Below are positions 52,892 to 61,217 of a DNA stretch of 64,000 nt, piece by piece. Location: positions 1 to 64,000 of the forward strand of contig NZ_AWGC01000028.1 in assembly GCF_000495835.1 (NCBI RefSeq), written 5' to 3'. Below the pieces are notes generated by a model. It had not been told where the DNA came from. It did not search any database and worked only from the letters and a program-made list of their open reading frames with translations. Source of the DNA: Asticcacaulis sp. AC402 (GTDB taxonomy: Bacteria > Pseudomonadota > Alphaproteobacteria > Caulobacterales > Caulobacteraceae). The position numbers were made by a program, and so were the translations under genes. Position 1 is the stretch's first letter. Each line of letters begins with the position of its first letter.

Positions 52892-54159
52892 GACGCGGGT
52901 TCCAGTTTAAGAGAGACGGCCGGACGGAGGGCCACGAGAACGGACAAGAGAGCGAGGCCGCCCAGAAGCAGAGGTGCCGACAGAAATTGCATGGGTTCGC
53001 CGGAGATGCGGTCAAAGTTCAGCAGGCACCATCCGATGGCAAGGCCGGCCGACAGCAAAACGGTCGCACCGAAAACCTGACCCGTGCGCAGATGCGCTGC
53101 CCAGCCGCCAAATACCACCAACGCGATAAGCGCGTAGGCGGCCAGGGCAAATCCTCCGCCCGTGTCTGCCACCCAACCCCAAACGCGCGTTCCGGCACGG
53201 GGGATGGCGCCACCTCCACTGCTTATGACCACGGCCAGGTCGGTGAACTGATTGCTGATGTAGCGGAGGCCGTCAATCACGGCCGGGCCGCGGACCAGAA
53301 CATTCGCCAGGGCCAGGAGCAGGATGAGAGCCAACGCCGCGACAGTATAGGCCGCCGCCGCAGTCAAAAGGTCTCGTAGAGGCATATCGCGCGTGGCGAG
53401 ACCGCAGAGGTAACAGATCAGGACGGTCAAACCGAGTCCGGAGCCGTAGTCGAACAAGACGGCGCTGGCTCCGAGCGCGGCGCTCAGGGTCGCCATGGTG
53501 GTTTTGGAAAGCTTCTTCGGCAGGAGCGCGGCCGCAACAGCCAGCGGCCACAACAGGCTGGCCACCCCCAGCGACGGGCTCATAGCGGAAAAGGTGGCGG
53601 ACATCAGACTAGTCAGCCCCAGCAGGCCGAGCCCGGTGACGGTCGCGCTTCTGCGACGCCAGAGCAGGAAGCCAAGCCCTGCGCCGATAGCAAGGGCCAT
53701 CAGCGGCATCAGGATTTGCCATAAGGACATGGGAGCGACCGCCAGGCTTAGCCTCAGCCATGCCCGCAGACCTGCCGGATTGCTGGTAAGCGGACGCAGA
53801 TCGATCTCCGGCCGGCTTCCCCTATAGGCAAGGTCCCGGCTCATCTGACAGGTTCCGAGTATGCGATCCCGGTCAAATGGCATTTGCGGGGCCAAAAGGT
53901 AACGATCGAATTGCGAACCGGCTGCCAAGAGATCGCCGGCAAGCTGGCAATCCGCCTGGACTCGGCCAAGGCCGGCATAGGTCGGGTAGGCCGCTTCATC
54001 GCCGATCAACGCACCGCTGACAAACGCAGCTTTCACATACGGGCCGGGGTTGGCCAGGCGCGCAACGGACAAAAGGCACAAGGCCGCTACCAAAACCGCG
54101 GCGATGACAGCCGTGACGGCGCTTGGCACCAATAGACGATCGGAGTTCTTAAATTGCAT
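52888..54159 (-). CDS. Polytopic membrane protein in the alginate operon, function unknown
   Basis: This 423-residue inner membrane protein has one N-terminal helix (residues ~12-36) and a periplasmic segment of about 105 residues containing two Cys (ADCQLAGD, GTCQMSRD). About eight or nine further helices follow (from ~140). I do not recognise it among standard alginate genes. It overlaps algX by four bases and is separated from the AlgK-like gene by 14, so it is an integral part of the operon. The general look, with many helices and a periplasmic loop, resembles polysaccharide-associated membrane proteins. A role in export or acetyl supply is only a guess. Confidence 0.75.
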   Translation of the reverse strand: MQFKNSDRLLVPSAVTAVIAAVLVAALCLLSVARLANPGPYVKAAFVSGALIGDEAAYPTYAGLGRVQADCQLAGDLLAAGSQFDRYLLAPQMPFDRDRILGTCQMSRDLAYRGSRPEIDLRPLTSNPAGLRAWLRLSLAVAPMSLWQILMPLMALAIGAGLGFLLWRRRSATVTGLGLLGLTSLMSATFSAMSPSLGVASLLWPLAVAAALLPKKLSKTTMATLSAALGASAVLFDYGSGLGLTVLICYLCGLATRDMPLRDLLTAAAAYTVAALALILLLALANVLVRGPAVIDGLRYISNQFTDLAVVISSGGGAIPRAGTRVWGWVADTGGGFALAAYALIALVVFGGWAAHLRTGQVFGATVLLSAGLAIGWCLLNFDRISGEPMQFLSAPLLLGGLALLSVLVALRPAVSLKLEPAS

Positions 54160-54173
54160 GCTGCGTTTCTGCC

Positions 54174-56450
54174 TTACTCGACCGGTGAAACCGCAGCCGC
54201 AGCTTCCGCGACGGGCTGGGTAGTGGTCTCGGTTGTGGTTGTGGGTGCGTTCGTTTCTTCCGTCGGTGCCAGGCTGGTAGTACGCATTACAGTCTCGGCT
54301 GCACGCGTCTTCGCAACGGCCGCTGTCGGCGTGAAGGCAGATATGGGTTTAGGCGCAGGATCGAGCGGTGTTGAGCCATCGCTGCTCCCCAAAAGCTGGC
54401 TCAATATACCGGAGGCGGGCTTAAAGTTTCCGTCTTTGGCGCGGTTAAGGTAGGCAATGCCTTCGCTTCTGTTGCTGGGGCCGCCGCGCCCCTCGACCAG
54501 ATATACGCCGTACCAGTACAGCCCTTCAGGATTGTTGATCGCCGCACTGCGCTGAACCCAGGATCGGGCTTCGGTGACCGACTTATCAACGCCGTCACCG
54601 CTTTCGTAGCAATAGGATAGCAAGATCATCCCTTCGCCACTGCCGGCCTCCGCGGCGCGGCGGAAGGTTGCGGCCGCAAGCACCGGGTCCTTGTTGACAC
54701 CGTAGCCGGTGGCGTAGCTTCTGCCCATTTCCACCAGACCATCGAGATTTCCGGCCTTGGCGGCCTGGTCGAAATAGGCGAAAGCGCGGGCACTGTCGAT
54801 CGGAACGCCGGCACCGCTGGCATAGGCCCTGCCCAGATCGACATAAGCATAGGTCTCGCCATGTATGGCGGCCTGTCTCAGCCAATTGACGGCTTTCGCT
54901 GACGCATTGTCTTCCGGAAGTTCGAAATGGAGATTGCCGAGTTTGCGCATGGCGCGCGGGTCATTCTGCCGGACCGCGGCCTCAAGATAGCCCTTGGCGC
55001 GCAGGCGGTCCTGCTGGACGACCTCGCCTGCGGCGTAGGCATCGCCCAGAATGATCAGCATGCGCGGCGACGTCGCGCCAGCTTCCACCGCGCTGGCCGC
55101 CCATCGGAACGCCTCAACCGCATTCTTTGCCACCACTTCGTCACCGCGGTCATACCGGACCGCCAGTTCGATTCGCGCCGTCAAGCGGCCGGCGCGTGCG
55201 GCCTGAACGAGGTAGTTGAAGGCCACACGGCGATCCTGAGTCAGCCCGTGCATCCCCTTGTCATGAAACTCGTAGAGCCGCCACGCCGCCCCGGAATTGC
55301 CGCCCTGCGCGGCCTGATTAAGCAGCAGGAAGGCTTCATTGATCGATTCGGGGAGTGCCGGCGTGCGTTTCAGCAAGGTGTCGGCCAGTTCATATCGCGC
55401 TGTGGCCGCGCCTTTTGCCGCGGCCAGGCGCAAATAGCTTTCAGCCTGCTGCGCATTGGCTGTGACGCCGCGTCCGTACTTGAAATCCAGGGCCAGTTCT
55501 GTGAAGGCGCCGATGGATGTGCCGGCCTTGGCAGCTTCCAGCGCCAGCTTGTGTGCCTTGGCGGCGGACTCTGGCTTTCCGTCCAGATGCAGCAATCCGA
55601 TTTGTCGCAAGCGTGCGGCATTGCTGTTGCGGGCCACGGCGCGATCGTACCATAGGCCCGCCATCGAAAGGTCCCGGCGGACGCCCGCCCCATCGCGGTA
55701 GGCATCGCCCACCGCAACCATGGCGCTTGCCGCGCCGGCTTCAGCTTCCTTCAGGTTGTTGATGAAGGCGCGATAGCGCAGGTCGGCCACCAGATAGGGG
55801 CTTCTGCTTTCCAGCTTGCGGTCCTCAATCAGACCGGTCAGGATTTCCCCGGCCCGTGCATCAGCTTCAGACGCAGATTCAAGCAGGCTGAAAACCTCTG
55901 TCTTGTCGCTTTCCGGTCGCTTCAACATGTCTTCAGCCAGGAGCCGTTTTGCCTGCTTGTTGCCGTTGCGGGCGGCGGCGCGCATGGCAAAAATGGCTTC
56001 GTCCGGAGACCTTGCCAGTTCGGGACTTCCGACCAGAAGTTCGGCAAGCAGGGTGCGGGCGCGATCGCCATAGGATGGGTCGGCTGAGGCGCGACGCAGC
56101 ATGTCGGCAGCGCTGCGCAACCGTGTCGGGTCTTGGCCGGAGGACGACGACCGCAGCAGGAACTTGGCCTGGTAATAGTCTGCGGCCCAGCTATCAATCG
56201 TCTTCAGATGCTGCAACTCCGTCCAGGCCGCCGCAGCATTGCCCTTCTCGACGTACTGATCAGACAATTTTACTAGCCGCTCGATTTGAGCTTCGGGACG
56301 CAAAAACCAGGCGCCAGCGCCAGCGGCACCGAGCAGGGCCGTCAGCGAAGCTGCCATGACAAAGATGGACCAGGGCTTGCTTGAGGTTCCGGCGTTTTTT
56401 GAGATGGCTGGTTTTCCCGGGATAGCCGATTTTGAGGTTGAAGTTGCCAT
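54174..56450 (-). CDS. algK: AlgK-like Sel1/TPR scaffold protein
   Basis: This 758-residue protein is mostly Sel1-like repeats (about residues 90-680), e.g. AMVAVGDAYRDGAGVRRDLS, YVDLGRAYASGAGVPIDSAR and LVEMGRSYATGYGVNKDPVL. They form an alpha-solenoid that in AlgK holds the outer membrane porin and other periplasmic proteins together. A hydrophobic segment near residues 28-50 (WSIFVMAASLTALLGAAGAG) acts as signal anchor. There is no lipobox, unlike Pseudomonas AlgK, which is a shorter outer membrane lipoprotein. The C-terminal 80 residues are low complexity (Thr/Glu/Pro). The name rests on repeat type and operon position. Confidence 0.75.
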   Translation of the reverse strand: MATSTSKSAIPGKPAISKNAGTSSKPWSIFVMAASLTALLGAAGAGAWFLRPEAQIERLVKLSDQYVEKGNAAAAWTELQHLKTIDSWAADYYQAKFLLRSSSSGQDPTRLRSAADMLRRASADPSYGDRARTLLAELLVGSPELARSPDEAIFAMRAAARNGNKQAKRLLAEDMLKRPESDKTEVFSLLESASEADARAGEILTGLIEDRKLESRSPYLVADLRYRAFINNLKEAEAGAASAMVAVGDAYRDGAGVRRDLSMAGLWYDRAVARNSNAARLRQIGLLHLDGKPESAAKAHKLALEAAKAGTSIGAFTELALDFKYGRGVTANAQQAESYLRLAAAKGAATARYELADTLLKRTPALPESINEAFLLLNQAAQGGNSGAAWRLYEFHDKGMHGLTQDRRVAFNYLVQAARAGRLTARIELAVRYDRGDEVVAKNAVEAFRWAASAVEAGATSPRMLIILGDAYAAGEVVQQDRLRAKGYLEAAVRQNDPRAMRKLGNLHFELPEDNASAKAVNWLRQAAIHGETYAYVDLGRAYASGAGVPIDSARAFAYFDQAAKAGNLDGLVEMGRSYATGYGVNKDPVLAAATFRRAAEAGSGEGMILLSYCYESGDGVDKSVTEARSWVQRSAAINNPEGLYWYGVYLVEGRGGPSNRSEGIAYLNRAKDGNFKPASGILSQLLGSSDGSTPLDPAPKPISAFTPTAAVAKTRAAETVMRTTSLAPTEETNAPTTTTETTTQPVAEAAAAVSPVE

Positions 56451-56452
56451 GA

Positions 56453-59400
56453 TCAGATGTCCTCTCCGGCACTACCGCCCTCGTCTTCGGCCTCGAGGTC
56501 GACATCGTCGCCCCCGGAACACATGGTCTGACTGCCTGTTGCGGGCGGTAAGCCATCCACCAGGCCGCCGAGAAAGCCGTTACTCAGGAACGGGCAGGTT
56601 TTGGGGGTCTTGATGACCGGACAGGACGATCTGACGACCACGCCTTCGTTCTGGTAGCGCGACATTTCTCGCTCGACTGCGCCTAGGTCGCCCTGAAGGC
56701 GCTTTTCCGTCGGCCCGATGAAACGGTTGCCACGTAAAGCGACGGCGCCGAAGCCGGTTGCGGTGATGCCGGAGCCTTGGCCTTTTTCAATTGTATTATC
56801 GATCAGCGCCACCGACACGAACTTGGTGTAGGGGTCCTTGGCCAGGTCGCGGGGCGGGAAGTTGGCGACCGGTTTGGGATCGCCAACATAGATGTTGACC
56901 GCCGACCCACCGGCGCCGGAGAAGGTATTGCGAAACAGTCCGACATCGGTGCTGTTGCGGATCTTGACGGAGTCGCCCCTGTTATTGGCCGTCACATTGC
57001 TGGCAACGATGTTACATGAGCTTTCAAATACTGCCACCCCATCTTGACCATTGTTCCAGATTCGATTGGCGTACACCAGATTTCGCGACGACTCGCGGTC
57101 CAGCATCACGCCCGTGCCATGGTTGTCGAAAGACATGTTCCCCACGATCCAGGAATCGTCGACGCCGCGGGATCCGATGATGCCGTGCTTCTTGTGAGTC
57201 CCGTAGGTCGTATTGTAGGCAATGGTCAGTCGCAGCGAATAGTCATGCGGGTCGATGCCGTAAATCATATTGTTGCGGTATTCGTTCCCGACGACATTCA
57301 GGTCGTCGGTCGCGTAGGTGAACAGCCCGAAGTACATGTCCTCAAAAGAATTTTCGACAAGCGTTCCGGTCGGACGGTTGAGGGCCCCGGGCCTTTGCTT
57401 CTGCAATGTGGTCGGGCCTTGCGAATAGGAGAAGCCATAGCCTTTTGACCCGCTGAAACCGAGATGATGAAAGTGGGTTCCATCGGCGTTCATTTCGGAC
57501 CCACCCCACGACATGATGAAGGGGCGGAACTGCGTGCGCTTTTCGAAGGTCAGTTGGGCATAGGTCTTGGCGTCCGAATCCCAGCCCGCAACCTCGACGT
57601 CGTGAAACCAAAGCTGCCCGGCATTGACCAGATAAACACCACTTTGCGTATTCAGCCGCAGTTCCTTGGCGTCCGTGCCCGACACCACCAACGAGGCCTC
57701 GGGTCCCACCAGAACGGGCAGATTCAGCTGATAGCGCGATCCCCTCCGCACCAGTGCATCGTCATAGCCAATTTCGGCCAAGCGACGGGAGAGGGTTTCA
57801 AGCGTGAAAACGCCCGATTCGATGTGAACATACTTCGGATATCGCGTTCCTTGGGCCTGAACGGGGAAGATGCTGTAGCCGATTGAGGCGAAAACGTAGT
57901 TGACCTGCGAAATGAACTTTGTGTTGTAGTAGCTGTAAGTCATCGGAATAACGAACACATTACCGTCGCTGGCTTTTGGTATGCGGTCACTTACCGTTTT
58001 GCGGGTGAAACCCGACACGCGTCGAGTCAGAGGAACGGCCTCACCAGCGCGATCGTTGCCCAGGGAGTAGTAGGTGAAGCCGTTGGTTTTCATGATAACC
58101 TGACGCTCGCGGTCCACCTCGCTCGGTTTCGACTGGGTTCCGCCCAGGACTCCGTAGTTGTCAAGCGCCTGCGCGCTGCTGGTGGCCAGGCGATGCATAT
58201 GGAGGACGCGAACGGCCTCGTCGGGTATGCGAACGGCGTATCGCGCAGCGCTCTCATAGTGGTCAGTATGGGTGAGCACGGTCACAACCCGACCCAGAAC
58301 CTGCGTCATCTGACTGTCGTCAAGGGCCCAAGCCAGAACGGCTTCAAGCCGTGAAGCGTCGCCCTTACCTGCCCACGCACCAGCCAGATGCGAAAGGGCA
58401 CGCTGGTAGCTAATGTCATTCGTTGCGACAGCGTCAGCCAGGAAGGGTTCGGCCGTTTCCGGCTTACCCACCGCGGCATAGGCAAATACGGCCGCGGAAG
58501 CGGTCTTTTGAATGTCGGCTGCCGACTTGGCATTTCGATACAAGGCCTCGATCGCGACCGCGTGGGGGGTGGCGCGTTCCAATTGCGACTTCCGGCTGAA
58601 GCCCTCGGCCGCATAGGCCAGCACCCAGGCGCGTGTCCCGGCAGATGCATTCTTTCCGGCCAATCCTTCTATGTCGCCCGGCCGCCCCTGTATGGACAGC
58701 AGAGAGGCCCGAAAAATGACGGCTTCATCGCCTGCGCCGGCGTCTTTCAATCGTCCGATCACCTTCTCCGCGAACGCGTAGTCGGAGACGTCCAAAGCCG
58801 TGCGTACAAGATCGGTGTAGGCATCAACCTTGCCGCTGGCGAATTTGATTCGGTCGGCGTAGGTGAGGGCCTTCTTGTAATCTCCGAAACGGGCATAGGT
58901 TTCCGCGAGGTTGGCATTGACGGCAGACTTTGCCTTCACCGACGTGAAAAATGATGTCTCGGCCAGCGCCCTCGCCAGATAGGCCTGGGCTTCATTGGTA
59001 ACGTGGGATCGCGCATAGGACGCGGCGATTTTCGACCAGGATTCGGCGCGGTAGGACTTGTCGCGGATCGCGCCAGTAAGGCGCGCTGCGATCGTAAGGC
59101 GCGAGGTGTCCGCATTGCCCACGGCCAGCTCAAACAGGGCGCGGTCGCGCTGGGGCCGGTCCTTGATCCCAAGCGCCGCAGTTGCGACGTCGTCGCGCTC
59201 TTCATTGGTCGTTGCTTCACTGGCCAGGGTGAGCAAGAACTCGTCGCGTTGGGCGTAGCTTTGCGGGGCAGCCTGGATCGTGGTAACCGCCAGGGCCAGT
59301 TCACCTGCGATACGCAAGTCGTCAGCCGCTTGCAGCAGAGCGTCTCCCTGCGTATCGAACCCGCTCAGCGGCAGGCCTTTAAACGGCGCAAGCTCGGCTG

Positions 59401-60112
59401 CGGTGAAATCTCCGGCCCTGAGCCTTTGGCGTGCTACGCGCGCGAGCGTCGTGCTGCGAAGTTCTGGGTCGGCAATGTTGGTTGCCCAAACATCTGCCCG
59501 CTTCCGGCCCTGCACCGAATAGGTAAGTTGAAAGGTCATTTCCGCAATCAACGGATCGCGCTGGCCGGCCGGCAGGGTCTGAATGCGAACATACCCGGTT
59601 GTCAGTGTGTCAGCGCTGCCGCTGTAGTCGGCGTTGAGCGTTTGTTGTTTTGCGATCTGGATAAGCGCCTGTCCGCCGCTGGCAATATCGGGGTTGCGCT
59701 GGGCGATCGTCCGGGCCTGCGACAGGAGGGCCAGGCTCTGGTCGCGTGGCGTGGTCGCAGCAGCGGCAACCTCCAACAGATGCGACGTATAGGCCTCGAT
59801 CAGCCGCTTGAAGGCAGGCGACGATTCCGTTTTCGCATCCGCGAGCGCGGCCTGGTCGTACAGCTCGACTGCTTCCGCAAATTTCGCCGTGCGCTCAGCT
59901 GTCGTCTGAGCCTTCAGAGCTGCTGCATAAGCCGCCTGCGCTTTTGATATTTCATTCACACGCGTCGCGCTGGCGCCATCGGAAGAGATCGTCGACGGAC
60001 CGCAAGCCGGAGCCATGGCTCCGCAAAGGCCTGCAAAGATCACAGCGCGAGCAACCTTGCTCCACAGCGCCCGGACTCGAGACGGAAACAGGGGGGGGGC
60101 GTTTAGGGTCAT
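56453..60112 (-). CDS. algG: Mannuronan C5-epimerase AlgG with extra N-terminal alpha-solenoid
   Basis: This 1219-residue periplasmic protein converts D-mannuronate to L-guluronate in the polymer. The C-terminal ~500 residues are the right-handed beta-helix of AlgG, with the DPHD motif at residues 954-957 (MIYGIDPHDYSLRL). THKKHGIIGSRGV, GTGVMLDRESSRNLV and FESSCNIVASN follow, matching AlgG closely. Residues ~40-650 are unrelated to standard AlgG (~540 residues): an all-helical, TPR-like solenoid (YARFGDYKKALTYADRI; FAEKVIGRLKDAG). The N-terminus has a signal sequence with a possible lipobox (MAPAC, Cys37). The ATG overlaps the algJ TGA by four bases. A C9 tract lies at codons 5-7. Confidence 0.9.
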   Translation of the reverse strand: MTLNAPPLFPSRVRALWSKVARAVIFAGLCGAMAPACGPSTISSDGASATRVNEISKAQAAYAAALKAQTTAERTAKFAEAVELYDQAALADAKTESSPAFKRLIEAYTSHLLEVAAAATTPRDQSLALLSQARTIAQRNPDIASGGQALIQIAKQQTLNADYSGSADTLTTGYVRIQTLPAGQRDPLIAEMTFQLTYSVQGRKRADVWATNIADPELRSTTLARVARQRLRAGDFTAAELAPFKGLPLSGFDTQGDALLQAADDLRIAGELALAVTTIQAAPQSYAQRDEFLLTLASEATTNEERDDVATAALGIKDRPQRDRALFELAVGNADTSRLTIAARLTGAIRDKSYRAESWSKIAASYARSHVTNEAQAYLARALAETSFFTSVKAKSAVNANLAETYARFGDYKKALTYADRIKFASGKVDAYTDLVRTALDVSDYAFAEKVIGRLKDAGAGDEAVIFRASLLSIQGRPGDIEGLAGKNASAGTRAWVLAYAAEGFSRKSQLERATPHAVAIEALYRNAKSAADIQKTASAAVFAYAAVGKPETAEPFLADAVATNDISYQRALSHLAGAWAGKGDASRLEAVLAWALDDSQMTQVLGRVVTVLTHTDHYESAARYAVRIPDEAVRVLHMHRLATSSAQALDNYGVLGGTQSKPSEVDRERQVIMKTNGFTYYSLGNDRAGEAVPLTRRVSGFTRKTVSDRIPKASDGNVFVIPMTYSYYNTKFISQVNYVFASIGYSIFPVQAQGTRYPKYVHIESGVFTLETLSRRLAEIGYDDALVRRGSRYQLNLPVLVGPEASLVVSGTDAKELRLNTQSGVYLVNAGQLWFHDVEVAGWDSDAKTYAQLTFEKRTQFRPFIMSWGGSEMNADGTHFHHLGFSGSKGYGFSYSQGPTTLQKQRPGALNRPTGTLVENSFEDMYFGLFTYATDDLNVVGNEYRNNMIYGIDPHDYSLRLTIAYNTTYGTHKKHGIIGSRGVDDSWIVGNMSFDNHGTGVMLDRESSRNLVYANRIWNNGQDGVAVFESSCNIVASNVTANNRGDSVKIRNSTDVGLFRNTFSGAGGSAVNIYVGDPKPVANFPPRDLAKDPYTKFVSVALIDNTIEKGQGSGITATGFGAVALRGNRFIGPTEKRLQGDLGAVEREMSRYQNEGVVVRSSCPVIKTPKTCPFLSNGFLGGLVDGLPPATGSQTMCSGGDDVDLEAEDEGGSAGEDI
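60091..60099. repeat. C9 homopolymer (G9 on plus strand) inside the algG start
   Basis: Nine consecutive C residues on the coding strand span codons 5-7 of algG (ATG ACC CTA AAC GCC CCC CCC CTG). Gain or loss of one base would shift the frame immediately after the start. Confidence 0.95.
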
Positions 60113-61200
60113 GATGCTTTCGGTTCTCCGGCCGGCGGCTTCGCGTCCATCCAGACATAACGTTCCGGAAGTTCCCAAATGACGATTTCAGGCTGGCTCT
60201 CGTCGAGCGCAGTGCCCTCCAGAAGTTTTCTCAATGGAACAAAAGGCCCGGCCCCCTTGTCGGAAAGGTTGGCAACATCTACGCCCAGAGCCTGTTCCAG
60301 GAAGCCTGCGAAGCCCCAACGCTCGTCGGCGCTGTAACTTGTGCCGACCAGGACAACCGGCGTGGCGGCGTCACCAAGCAGTCCGCCGCTCTCTTCGCGG
60401 CCGGTGTAGTCGAATTGCGGCTGGGTCAGCCTGTCGGCAGGCGGGCCCAGGTGACGGAAGGTTTGACCCAGAGGAATGAAGTTCAGGAGATCGCCGTCCA
60501 TCGGTTCAGCCTCGGCAAGGGTCAGTTGCGGGGGCACGACCGACCCTGCGCTTGGCAGTTTGCCGTCGGCGGCGATCTGTTTTGCGATCGTTTGGGCCGC
60601 GACTTGTGCCCCAACGGGAGTCCAGTGGGTATCGGTCCGGAAATAGGCCAGATCCTTTCCCTTGATACTGCCAAAATCCGGGCGCAGATCGACGGTGGCA
60701 ATGCCGGCATTGCCGAGCCCGTGGAGCAGGTTGTCATAGACGGGAACCAGGGTGGTTGGCCAGGTATGGCGGCCCAGGTGTTCGGGATAGATGCGTGCCT
60801 TTGCCGGAACGATGACCACCACAAATGCGATCCCGCGGGCTTCAAGGATGGCCTTGGCCTCTACCGCCTGGGCGACGGCATCAGCCACGCCCTTGTCCAG
60901 GCGCGGCGAGTCGAACTCCTCTTTGGTGTAAAGCCAGCCATCCGCGCCTGGAACGACACCGTCGCGGCCTTCATTGAACAAAGCATAGGACAGGGCCGTT
61001 GACGCGTTGAGCGCGGGATCGCGCAGCGCCAGCTTCTTGTCGAAGGCGCCGCCGAACCCCGTCGCCCAGGACCCGTTCCAAACGGCCTGCGGCGACGCGG
61101 CGGGGACATCGACACCGCGCAGGGCCGGATTGACCAGCGCCAATGCCAGGAGACCAGCTCCGGCCACTATGCCTAGGATCGCAACAGATTTGTCAGTCAT
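60109..61200 (-). CDS. algJ: AlgJ, alginate O-acetylation protein
   Basis: This 363-residue inner-membrane-anchored periplasmic acetyltransferase relays acetyl groups from AlgI to AlgX. An N-terminal anchor (residues ~5-25) precedes the SGNH domain. Catalytic residues are Asp190 and His192 in FRTDTHWTPVGA and Ser288 in VVLVGTSYSADE. To my knowledge these match the numbering reported for pseudomonad AlgJ. ATG 61200 (MTDKSVAILG) gives a normal anchor; the frame extends seven codons further. It is 17 bp after algI and overlaps algG. Confidence 0.93.
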   Translation of the reverse strand: MTDKSVAILGIVAGAGLLALALVNPALRGVDVPAASPQAVWNGSWATGFGGAFDKKLALRDPALNASTALSYALFNEGRDGVVPGADGWLYTKEEFDSPRLDKGVADAVAQAVEAKAILEARGIAFVVVIVPAKARIYPEHLGRHTWPTTLVPVYDNLLHGLGNAGIATVDLRPDFGSIKGKDLAYFRTDTHWTPVGAQVAAQTIAKQIAADGKLPSAGSVVPPQLTLAEAEPMDGDLLNFIPLGQTFRHLGPPADRLTQPQFDYTGREESGGLLGDAATPVVLVGTSYSADERWGFAGFLEQALGVDVANLSDKGAGPFVPLRKLLEGTALDESQPEIVIWELPERYVWMDAKPPAGEPKAS

Positions 61201-61217
61201 GGGAAAGGGTTCGCAGC

